Positions 1-5,619 of a stretch of 16,189 bases of DNA are shown here, one piece after another. A program made the position numbers and the translations under genes. Below the pieces are notes generated by a model. It was not told the origin of the DNA and did not search any database. It saw only the letters and a program-made list of their open reading frames with translations. The stretch's first letter is position 1. Every line of letters begins with the position of its first letter. Where the stretch lies: positions 1-16,189 of the forward strand of contig CALURE010000022.1 in assembly GCA_944323095.1 (NCBI GenBank). The letters run 5' to 3'. This DNA comes from Candidatus Gastranaerophilales bacterium (lineage in GTDB: Bacteria; Cyanobacteriota; Vampirovibrionia; Gastranaerophilales; Gastranaerophilaceae).

Positions 1-582
1 ATGACAATGCCAACATTGATGAGCTCTACTCAGGGTGCACAGTACAAAGCTGCTTACAAAAAAGCATTATCAGCTTTATCACAGGCAGTAACATTGAACG
101 TTGCATTGGATGAATGGAACTTCGCAGATGCCACTGGAACTTCTCCATATACAATTAAACAAATGTTAACTAATCGTATGAATGTTGTTAGAACTGAATC
201 AGGTTCAACAAATATTAAAGATGCACAAAACGCTGCTTATAAAGTAACTGGTGGTACAGCTACTAATGGTGCAGGTGTATCTTCTGATGTTACCATAGCT
301 GGCACTAATACAACACTATTCTTTAATGATGGTATTATGTTTACATTCCCAACTGGTGCAAGCAGCTGTACAGCTGATGAAACAAGAAACGGTGACCCAT
401 GTTATGGTTTCATTGATGTTAACGGTATCAAAGCTCCTAACAGAGTTGTTAAATGTGATGTAGGCAGCACTGATACAAATTGCCAAATTAAGAGTCCGAC
501 AGATGTTTATCCGGTTAAATTCTATGACCAGACAGTTCTGCCAAACTCTGTTGCTGCAAGAGCAGTATTGTACAGCAAATAG
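1..582 (+). CDS. Type IV prepilin-like protein (5' partial, N-terminus outside window)
   Basis: The visible 193 residues begin with MTMPTLMSS. In type IV pilin-like proteins this stretch normally follows the hydrophobic helix (…GVVAA-LTMPTL…). The ATG at base 1 is therefore probably an internal methionine, and the prepilin leader and N-terminal helix (about 35 residues) lie outside the window. An amphipathic region follows (YKAAYKKALSALSQAV, about 15-30). The rest is a Gly/Thr/Ser/Asn-rich globular part with four cysteines (C123, C134, C152, C161) and a D-V-N-G-x-x-x-P-N motif at 139-147. The same motif occurs in the minus-strand prepilin-like gene at 997-1710. The product is likely a minor pilin or pseudopilin subunit assembled at the inner membrane and exposed outside. 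The exact pilus or secretion system cannot be told. A strong terminator follows 18 bases after the stop. Confidence 0.72.
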   Translation: MTMPTLMSSTQGAQYKAAYKKALSALSQAVTLNVALDEWNFADATGTSPYTIKQMLTNRMNVVRTESGSTNIKDAQNAAYKVTGGTATNGAGVSSDVTIAGTNTTLFFNDGIMFTFPTGASSCTADETRNGDPCYGFIDVNGIKAPNRVVKCDVGSTDTNCQIKSPTDVYPVKFYDQTVLPNSVAARAVLYSK

Positions 583-600
583 TTTTGTTTTACTTATAGT

Positions 601-637
601 AAAAAAAGAACCTGATAAATTATCAGGTTCTTTTTTT
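601..637 (+). terminator. Rho-independent terminator after the first pilin-like gene
   Basis: A perfect 18-bp inverted repeat spans 601-618 and 620-637. It has the core CCTGATAA/TTATCAGG, an A7 run before it and a T7 run after it. The A-run and T-run make it potentially bidirectional, but its place just after the stop codon at 582 fits termination of the plus-strand gene. Confidence 0.9.
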
Positions 638-675
638 ATAAATAAAAATTTCGTGTTTTATACGCAGTTTAGACT

Positions 676-706
676 ATGGTGGGAACGCTTAGCTTATCCC
701 ACCCTA
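676..706. repeat. Short palindromic repeat (GGTGGGA…TCCCACC)
   Basis: The 7-bp stem GGTGGGA (678-684) pairs with TCCCACC (697-703) around a 12-base loop, ACGCTTAGCTTA, followed by CTAC. The layout resembles the dispersed GTAGGGTGGG…CCCACC palindromes found in many bacterial genomes, including cyanobacteria. That comparison is from memory. Only one copy is present here, so its repeat status is inferred. Confidence 0.5.
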
Positions 707-711
707 CCCAC

Positions 712-912
712 TGAATACACCCTCTCCTGTGGGAGAGGGCTGGGGTGAGGGCGAATTATCAGAAGATAGGAGGGTAGGAGGATTGGAAGATAAGCTTTTT
801 AACGTAAATGGCTTACCTTCCAAGCTTCCTATCTTCTTACCCTCTGAACTTCCTGTCTTAAGAAAGTCACCCACCCCCTTCCCCCTCCCCTCAAGGGAGG
901 GGGATGTATTCA
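712..912. repeat. GC-rich foldback element with TGAATACA terminal inverted repeats (MITE-like)
   Basis: The element begins with TGAATACA (712-719) and ends with its reverse complement TGTATTCA (905-912). Just inside each end is a GC-rich hairpin. The left is CCCTCTCC/GGAGAGGG (720-727 with 732-739). The right is a perfect 9-bp stem, CCCCCTCCC/GGGAGGGGG (881-889 with 895-903). The interior is an imperfect inverted repeat as well: AGAAGATAGG near 771-780 matches the reverse complement of CCTATCTTCT near 829-838. The whole 201 bases could therefore fold into one long branched hairpin. It has no coding capacity for a transposase. Its local GC is far above the flanking DNA, consistent with a mobile or dispersed repeat. 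No clear target-site duplication is visible. Confidence 0.65.
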
Positions 913-932
913 TTACGATACAAGACCTAGAG

Positions 933-959
933 AAAAGACCGGCGGGGGGCCGGTCTTTT
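933..959 (-). terminator. Rho-independent terminator for the minus-strand prepilin-like gene
   Basis: The 11-bp inverted repeat AAAAGACCGGC (933-943) / GCCGGTCTTTT (949-959) has a G5 loop (C5 on the minus strand). It lies 37 bases beyond the stop of the 997-1710 gene. Read on the minus strand, the stem ends in TTTT followed by CTCT. The symmetric structure could also work on the plus strand. Confidence 0.8.
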
Positions 960-996
960 ATAAAGATGAAAGGAGCTGAAATTTTAAATTTATTGT

Positions 997-1710
997 TTAG
1001 TAATAAGTTATTTTCCAGCCGTCATTGATAACCCGTGCTGCGCAAGTCAGGCCTGATGCGGCTTTGTTACAGTTATAAGTGTTATCAATTCCGCCGGGTA
1101 CTATATCTTTATTATTCAATACAAATGCAAATATATCACGTCCCATTTGGTTTGGCAATGAATTTCCGTTAACGTCAATTATAAATACAACAGAATCTTT
1201 ATCAACATTTACCCCGAATTCAGAACGAATTATATCACGCGGGTAAACATTTATAATTACATTCATCCCGTCAACAAGTGTGAACATATATTGATACATC
1301 TGTGCTCTTGCAAGATAAACTTTTCCGCTCAAAAACTTAGTCGGATACTGCCAGCATCCGGTGGTATTTGAACATTCGCGGGTGACTTTAAAATAAGGCT
1401 TAAAATATGAAAAAGCAAGAGCTGAAGAATCCTGTGAATATTCATCTAAGCCCCAGTAGTTAGGTGATGATCTGTCAAGAATTACATACATTGTAACCTG
1501 ACTTATTGCAGAATAAAATTTCTTTAATGCTGCAATGTTTTTTGTGTCATTCAATTTTGAAAATAAACCAAATAAAGTTAAGGAAGCTATAACCCCGATT
1601 ATTGCTATTGTAAACAATGCTTCCGATAAAGTTAATCCTGAATACTTTTTCCATGTACTATTCATAAGCCAACAACCCCGCACCTTTTTTATTGAAAAAA
1701 GGCCAAACAT
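997..1710 (-). CDS. Type IV prepilin-like protein with N-terminal methylation motif
   Basis: The protein shows a prepilin-peptidase site, SG^LTLSEALFTIAIIGVIAS. Cleavage after Gly is expected (G25 from the first ATG), Glu stands at mature position 5, and a hydrophobic helix of about 20 residues follows. The mature protein would be an inner-membrane pilin or pseudopilin exported by a type IV pilus or type II secretion-like machine. Four later cysteines could form disulfides. A D-V-N-G-x-x-x-P-N-x-x-G-R-D motif lies at 179-192. It echoes the DVNG…PN motif of the first gene in the window. The start is uncertain. The first ATG (1710) gives a 25-residue leader; the ATG at 1665 gives a more usual 10-residue leader (MNSTWKKYSG) and a 222-residue protein. 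Neither has a good Shine-Dalgarno. The gene is monocistronic, with a terminator at 933-959. Confidence 0.85.
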   Translation of the reverse strand: MFGLFSIKKVRGCWLMNSTWKKYSGLTLSEALFTIAIIGVIASLTLFGLFSKLNDTKNIAALKKFYSAISQVTMYVILDRSSPNYWGLDEYSQDSSALAFSYFKPYFKVTRECSNTTGCWQYPTKFLSGKVYLARAQMYQYMFTLVDGMNVIINVYPRDIIRSEFGVNVDKDSVVFIIDVNGNSLPNQMGRDIFAFVLNNKDIVPGGIDNTYNCNKAASGLTCAARVINDGWKITYY

Positions 1711-1834
1711 TTAACAATACATATATATTTTATATATTCCCGTTGATATACATTTCTTAACATAATTATAAAGAAAAATTACAAAATAAAAATTATTTTA
1801 AATATTTACATACACTATTTGCATAACGGTAACA

Positions 1835-1862
1835 TTGGACATTTTTTAATGTTTATTATAAA
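1835..1862 (+). promoter_or_regulatory. Probable bioF promoter, giving an almost leaderless mRNA
   Basis: The -35-like TTGGAC (1835-1840), a 16-base spacer and the -10-like TATAAA (1857-1862) stand just before the bioF ATG at 1871. Transcription would be expected to begin at about 1869-1870, leaving no room for a Shine-Dalgarno, and none is visible. No palindrome resembling a BirA biotin operator was seen in 1711-1870. Confidence 0.55.
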
Positions 1863-1870
1863 TTACAGCT

Positions 1871-2995
1871 ATGTTTTACTCTTATAAAGAACAAATAGCA
1901 AATTTATCAGAACATTTACACTTAAGAACAATTAAAAGTATAGATAAGAAAGACAATAAATATATTTATATAAACGGTGAGAAACTTATTAATTTATCAT
2001 CTAACAATTATCTTGGATTTGCTGATAATAAAGATATTACAGAAGAATTTTTAGATTACGCGGGAGACAGATTTCCTTTTGGAAGTGCCTCTGCAAGACT
2101 TCTTACCGGCAATTTACCGGTATATAATGAGCTTGAAGAATTAATCTCATTGATATTTCAAAAAGAAAAAACACTTCTGTTTAACAGCGGTTATCATGCT
2201 AATGTCGGAATAAACAGTTCACTTGCAGGCAGAGGAGATGTTATTTTTTCGGATAAACTTAACCACGCAAGCATTATTGACGGGATGAAGCTTTCCGGTG
2301 CCAAATTTTTCAGGTATCCGCATAATAATATGGAAGCGCTTGAAAAACTCTTGATAAGAGAACGCAGAAACTTTAATAATGCAATTATAGTCTCTGAAAG
2401 CGTATTTTCAATGGACGGCGATATTACAGATATAGCTAAACTGGTTGAATTAAAAGAAAAATACAATTGTCTTTTAACACTTGATGAAGCCCATGCTTTT
2501 GGTGTTTTCGGGAAAAACGGACTCGGAATAAGCGAACAATTCGGGCTTACAGATAAAATTGACTTAATAATCGGAACTTTCGGAAAAGCAATCGGATCTA
2601 TGGGAGCTTTTGCAACAGGGAGCGAAACTCTTATCAATTACCTGATAAACAAAGCGCGCTCATTTATATTCTCAACAGCATTACCGCCGGTTAACATCGC
2701 TTTTACAAAATGGATTATTGAAAATAAGCTCACCTGTACATTTGAAAAACGAATGAATATGCTTAACCTTGGTCGAAAGGCAGGGAGTCAGAGCCATATA
2801 ATCCCTTTAATAGTAGGGGATAACAAAGAAACAATTAATGCCTGTGATATACTTTACCGCAGCGGCTATTTTACACTTCCTATCCGTCCGCCGACGGTAC
2901 CTGAGGGAACATCAAGAATTAGAATTTCTCTCACAACAGATATAACCGAAAAGGAATTATTTGATGCAATATCACTGGTTAAACAAACAAAATAA
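1871..2995 (+). CDS. bioF: 8-amino-7-oxononanoate synthase (BioF)
   Basis: This is a PLP-dependent enzyme of the alpha-oxoamine synthase family. It condenses pimeloyl-ACP (or CoA) with L-alanine to give 8-amino-7-oxononanoate, the first committed step of biotin ring assembly in the cytoplasm. Visible signatures in order are NLSSNNYLGFA (41-51), GSASARLLTGN (71-81), the cofactor-stacking His in NHAS (H132), LDEAHAFG (D205 and H208, which contact the PLP ring), the Schiff-base lysine in GTFGKAIGS (K239), and the C-terminal IRPPTVPEGTSRIRISL (338-354). The 374-residue length is slightly under the usual 380-390; the shortfall seems to lie around 285-305. The start is set by the family N-terminus. 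There is no ribosome site, and the -10-like box is 8 bases away. The 3' end overlaps bioG by 32 bases, which implies one transcript with bioG and bioC. Confidence 0.93.
   Translation: MFYSYKEQIANLSEHLHLRTIKSIDKKDNKYIYINGEKLINLSSNNYLGFADNKDITEEFLDYAGDRFPFGSASARLLTGNLPVYNELEELISLIFQKEKTLLFNSGYHANVGINSSLAGRGDVIFSDKLNHASIIDGMKLSGAKFFRYPHNNMEALEKLLIRERRNFNNAIIVSESVFSMDGDITDIAKLVELKEKYNCLLTLDEAHAFGVFGKNGLGISEQFGLTDKIDLIIGTFGKAIGSMGAFATGSETLINYLINKARSFIFSTALPPVNIAFTKWIIENKLTCTFEKRMNMLNLGRKAGSQSHIIPLIVGDNKETINACDILYRSGYFTLPIRPPTVPEGTSRIRISLTTDITEKELFDAISLVKQTK
2951..2955 (+). promoter_or_regulatory. Shine-Dalgarno that sets the bioG start
   Basis: AAGGA inside the bioF coding region lies 8 bases before the ATG at 2964. 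It favours that ATG over the adjacent in-frame TTG at 2961 as the bioG start. Confidence 0.6.
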
Positions 2996-3614
2996 CGAAA
3001 AACTAATAATATTTTTTACCGGCTGGAGTTTTGACGAAAACCCGTTTAAATTTTTAAAATCGGACAATTTTGATGTAATGATTTTTTATGATTACAACAA
3101 TCTTGAAATACCGGTAATTCCACAATATAAAGAATACTTCTTGATAAGCTGGTCTATGGGAGTATATACGGCTTACCTGCTAAAAGATAAGCTGCCAAAA
3201 TTTTCCAGAAAAATAGCAGTAAACGGCACCCCTTTTCCTGTTAATGATGAATTTGGCATTCCTTTGAAACCGTTTCTTTTAACCCTCAAACACGCTCAAA
3301 AAGGTTTAGAAGGAAAATTTTACAGGAATATTTTTGACAGCCCGAATGAATATGAACGATATCAGAAAGCTCAGGTGCAAAGATCTATTGAAAGCCGTGT
3401 ATCAGAACTTAATTCTCTTTATGAACAAATTAAAAACACTAACTTATGCTATGAAAAATATTATGACAAAGTCATAATAAGCCGCAATGATTCAATTATC
3501 CCCACAAAAAACCAGATTAATTTCTGGAGGGGCAACGCTGATATAAAATTGCTTGAATGCGGACATTTTCCTTACTATAATTTTAAAAGCTGGAATGAAA
3601 TATTATGCATGTAA
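2964..3614 (+). CDS. bioG: Pimeloyl-ACP methyl ester carboxylesterase BioG
   Basis: This is an alpha/beta-hydrolase of the BioG (DUF452) type. It hydrolyses pimeloyl-ACP methyl ester after two rounds of fatty-acid elongation, freeing pimeloyl-ACP for BioF. The N-terminal WLNKQNNEKLIIFFTGW is characteristic of the family. The nucleophile elbow is ISWSMG (S64), the likely acid is D176 in SRNDSIIP, and the catalytic histidine is H201 in ECGHFP; these residues are assigned by pattern. At 216 residues it has the normal length. It overlaps bioF upstream by 32 bases and bioC downstream by 10. That translational coupling matches its place in the pathway between BioC and BioF. BioG replaces BioH in many bacteria, and its linkage to bioC here supports the call. 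Confidence 0.9.
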   Translation: MQYHWLNKQNNEKLIIFFTGWSFDENPFKFLKSDNFDVMIFYDYNNLEIPVIPQYKEYFLISWSMGVYTAYLLKDKLPKFSRKIAVNGTPFPVNDEFGIPLKPFLLTLKHAQKGLEGKFYRNIFDSPNEYERYQKAQVQRSIESRVSELNSLYEQIKNTNLCYEKYYDKVIISRNDSIIPTKNQINFWRGNADIKLLECGHFPYYNFKSWNEILCM

Positions 3615-4342
3615 ACCCCAAATTAATTAAAAATCAGTTTGAAAAAAGTATAAATACATATAACCAAAATGCCGTTGTCCAAAAAATTATGGCTGAAAAA
3701 TTAGTTGATAATGTTTTTAAAATTAAATCTTATTTTGAAAATATTCTTGAATTGGGCTGCGGGTCAGGACTTTTGACAGCCGAACTTGTTAAACATATAA
3801 AATTTAAAAATTATTACGCAAACGATTTAGTCATGAAGTCAAAATATTTCATTGAAAATATTATTTCTGATGCTGTTTTTTACTGCGGAAATGCTCAGCG
3901 CATCAAACCTCTCCAAAAAATGGATTTAATAATATCAAACGCAATGTTTCAATGGTTTGAAAATCTTGAAAAAATAAGCTTTAATTACAAAAACTTATTG
4001 AATAAAGACGGAATTCTCGCATTTTCAACTTTTTCTCCTGCGAATTTTGAAGAAATCAGGGAATTAACAGGACTTTCATTAGATTACAAATCTTTAGATG
4101 AAATAACAAAGATTTTTAGCAAAAATTTTGAAATACTATATGCAGAAGAATTTGTGCATACTATGACTTTTTCAAATCCGCTGGAACTTCTGGCTCATAT
4201 GAAAAATACCGGTGTAAATTCTTTAACCGCACAGCACTGGACATTCAAAGAAGTTAAAGTGTTTTGCGATAAATATAAAACTCTTTATCCGCAAATCAGT
4301 CTTACTTATTCTCCGATAATCGTTATTTGTAAAAAATATTAA
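3605..4342 (+). CDS. bioC: Malonyl-ACP O-methyltransferase (BioC)
   Basis: This SAM-dependent class I methyltransferase masks the free carboxyl of malonyl-ACP as a methyl ester, so fatty-acid synthesis can elongate it into a pimeloyl chain. The SAM-binding motif I is ILELGCGSG (47-55), with an acidic loop residue D74 in YANDL. Also visible are LIISNAMFQWF (108-118), typical of BioC, and HMKNTGVNSL (198-207), which matches the BioC signature around LKxTGVN. At 245 residues it has a usual length. Its start overlaps the end of bioG by 10 bases, with only a weak ribosome site, so translation is likely coupled. The genes for the later biotin steps (bioA/K, bioD, bioB) are not in the window. Confidence 0.92.
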   Translation: MHVNPKLIKNQFEKSINTYNQNAVVQKIMAEKLVDNVFKIKSYFENILELGCGSGLLTAELVKHIKFKNYYANDLVMKSKYFIENIISDAVFYCGNAQRIKPLQKMDLIISNAMFQWFENLEKISFNYKNLLNKDGILAFSTFSPANFEEIRELTGLSLDYKSLDEITKIFSKNFEILYAEEFVHTMTFSNPLELLAHMKNTGVNSLTAQHWTFKEVKVFCDKYKTLYPQISLTYSPIIVICKKY

Positions 4343-4370
4343 TTGCATGCGGGCACATATAGTACGCATG

Positions 4371-4495
4371 ATTTATATACAAGTTTACACCATACTGACA
4401 AAATATTGTCATGCTGAACTTGTTTCAGCATCTTATAGTAATTAGACCCTGAAACAAGTTCAGGGTGACAATATCGAATCTATTTGTATATAAAT
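4371..4495. repeat. Hairpin-rich repeat, copy 1, between bioC and rsmI
   Basis: The 12-bp inverted ends ATTTATATACAA (4371-4382) and TTGTATATAAAT (4484-4495) enclose two long arms, 4403-4433 and 4444-4474. The arms pair at 27 of 31 positions. Each arm is also a hairpin on its own: ATGCTGAA-CTTGT-TTCAGCAT (4411-4431) and ACCCTGAA-ACAAG-TTCAGGGT (4446-4466). AGTTTACACCA (4382-4392) matches the terminal repeat of the copies at 5366 and 16119. The right end does not carry that terminal sequence, so this copy looks degraded or rearranged there. Confidence 0.75.
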
Positions 4496-4533
4496 CTCTG
4501 ATTCATTACGCATTATACGTGTCATGTTTCGGA

Positions 4534-4539
4534 TATAAT
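4534..4539 (+). promoter_or_regulatory. -10 box of rsmI, at leaderless spacing
   Basis: A perfect TATAAT ends 6 bases before the rsmI ATG at 4546, so transcription would be expected to start at or next to the A of the ATG. No Shine-Dalgarno is present, and no convincing -35 is visible. Confidence 0.5.
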
Positions 4540-4545
4540 AAAAAT

Positions 4546-5355
4546 ATGAAAGAATATGATTTTTACATAGTACCGACTCCTATTGGAAATCTCGGCGATA
4601 TAACATTAAGAGCAATAGAAGTTTTAAAATCAGTTGATATTATTGCGTGCGAAGATATGAGAGTAACTCAAAAACTTCTTAATCACTTTGATATTAAAAC
4701 TAAGTGTATTTCTTATCACAAGTTTAATGAAAAAGAACGTGTTGACCTTTTTCTGAAACTGCTTAATGAAGGTAAAAAAACAGCTCTTGTATCGGATGCC
4801 GGAACCCCTCTTTTCTGTGACCCCGGAGCTGTCATAGTTGAAGAACTTAAAAAACATAACTTCTCGGTTACAGCCCTTGCTGGGGCAAATGCTGCTGCAA
4901 CATTTCTTTCACAAATTCCAAGGCAAGGTGAAGATTTTGCATTCGTTGGTTTTTTGCCAAAAACAAAGTCACAAATAGAAAATTTATTGAAAAAATATAA
5001 ATCAACAGATCTTGTTTTCTATGATTCTCCGAACAGAATAATTAGTACTCTTGAAATAATAAAAGAAACAAGACCTTTAGCCAAAGCTGCTATAGGCAGA
5101 GAACTTACAAAAGTTTTTGAAGAAGTAGTTATTGATACACCTCAAAATATTATTGAACATTTTAAAAAGAATATTTTGAAAGGAGAAATTGCAGGTCTGG
5201 TTTTCAGAGAAAAAAGTAATTCTGATGATATAGATATTGATGAAAAAATTGCTGTTTTGAAATCAAAAAATTTCAAAGATAAAGAAATTTCAACGATTTT
5301 ATCAGAACTCTATAATATCAATAAAAACGAGATTTACAAAAGGTGCTTAAAATAA
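4546..5355 (+). CDS. rsmI: 16S rRNA (cytidine1402-2'-O)-methyltransferase RsmI
   Basis: The enzyme 2'-O-methylates C1402 in the decoding centre of 16S rRNA, using SAM. The tetrapyrrole-methylase fold shows as YIVPTPIGNLGDITLRA (7-23), CEDMRVTQKLL (35-45), LVSDAGTPLFCDPG (81-94), FVGFLPKTK (133-141) and GRELTKVFEE (184-193). A C-terminal HTH-like tail follows (about 228-269). The start at 4546 was chosen because family members begin a few residues before the VPTPIGNLGD motif; an upstream extension to 4465 would run back into the repeat. The product is 269 residues, near the usual 275-290. The loop that is often PGPSA in the family reads AGANA (112-116), a mild departure. The gene stands alone between two repeat copies. 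Confidence 0.93.
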   Translation: MKEYDFYIVPTPIGNLGDITLRAIEVLKSVDIIACEDMRVTQKLLNHFDIKTKCISYHKFNEKERVDLFLKLLNEGKKTALVSDAGTPLFCDPGAVIVEELKKHNFSVTALAGANAAATFLSQIPRQGEDFAFVGFLPKTKSQIENLLKKYKSTDLVFYDSPNRIISTLEIIKETRPLAKAAIGRELTKVFEEVVIDTPQNIIEHFKKNILKGEIAGLVFREKSNSDDIDIDEKIAVLKSKNFKDKEISTILSELYNINKNEIYKRCLK

Positions 5356-5365
5356 TTTAGGGATT

Positions 5366-5530
5366 TATATTGCAGTTTACACTAAAAAATGAAATGTCAC
5401 CCCTGACATAAATTCAGGGCAGGCTCTGAACTCGTTTCAGGGTCTCACCGCTATGAGATGCTGAAACACAGAGGTCAATCTGACGTTCAGCATGACGTTT
5501 TTACCAATAGTTAGTGTAAACTGCAATATA
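5366..5530. mobile_element. MITE-like repeat, copy 2, with perfect 20-bp terminal inverted repeats
   Basis: TATATTGCAGTTTACACTAA (5366-5385) is repeated exactly in inverse at 5511-5530, which bounds a 165-base non-coding element. The interior holds related hairpins: CCCTGA/TCAGGG (5401-5419), GCTCTGAA/TTCAGGGT with two wobble pairs (5423-5443), and ATGCTGAA/TTCAGCAT with an enlarged 20-base loop (5458-5493). It sits between rsmI and the bamA promoter. It has no transposase, so any movement would need help in trans. The AT-rich palindromic ends make a target duplication (ATAT or TATA) ambiguous. Confidence 0.75.
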
Positions 5531-5567
5531 TGTCTCATAATTTACATGTTCCACTTTTTTTAATTTA

Positions 5568-5576
5568 TGATATAAT
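5568..5576 (+). promoter_or_regulatory. Extended -10 promoter of the bamA operon
   Basis: TG-A-TATAAT (5568-5576) is an extended -10 box with a poor -35 (TTCCAC, 5549-5554, 16-base spacer). A start near 5583 gives a leader of about 37 bases before the TTG start of bamA, with a modest AAGGT Shine-Dalgarno at 5606-5610. The box lies only 38 bases after the repeat element. Confidence 0.55.
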
Positions 5577-5619
5577 ATTTTTAGGATAGTAAAATTGAAG
5601 TTTTTAAGGTAGAGATTTT

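Larger units (their letters stand above)
583..996. other. Repeat-rich intergenic region without a gene
   Basis: This 414-base gap separates two convergent prepilin-like genes. It holds a terminator at each side (601-637 and 933-959), a short palindrome (676-706) and a GC-rich foldback element (712-912). Short open frames occur on both strands, but they run straight through the palindromes, have low-complexity translations and lack ribosome sites, so no gene is called. Confidence 0.75.

Noticed and set aside
704..1028. Short open frames on both strands across the gap between the pilin-like genes
   Set aside because: They run through GC-rich palindromes and a terminator, have low-complexity translations and no ribosome site; they are by-products of repeats.
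1711..1870. BirA operator before bioF
   Set aside because: No pair of TTGTAAAC/GTTTACAA-like half-sites with the right spacing was found.
2961..2963. TTG as the bioG start
   Set aside because: The next codon is ATG with better Shine-Dalgarno spacing, and family proteins start just before WLNK.
4346..4370. CATGCG…CGCATG hairpin after bioC as a terminator
   Set aside because: The stem is 6 bp with a 13-base loop and no T run; it may be part of the neighbouring repeat.
4403..4474. CRISPR-like repeats
   Set aside because: The units are inverted arms of a foldback, not direct repeats with unique spacers, and no cas genes are present.
4465..4545. N-terminal extension of rsmI from an ATG at 4465
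   Set aside because: It would begin inside the repeat, adds 27 residues not expected before VPTPIGNLGD, and skips the better placed ATG at 4546.
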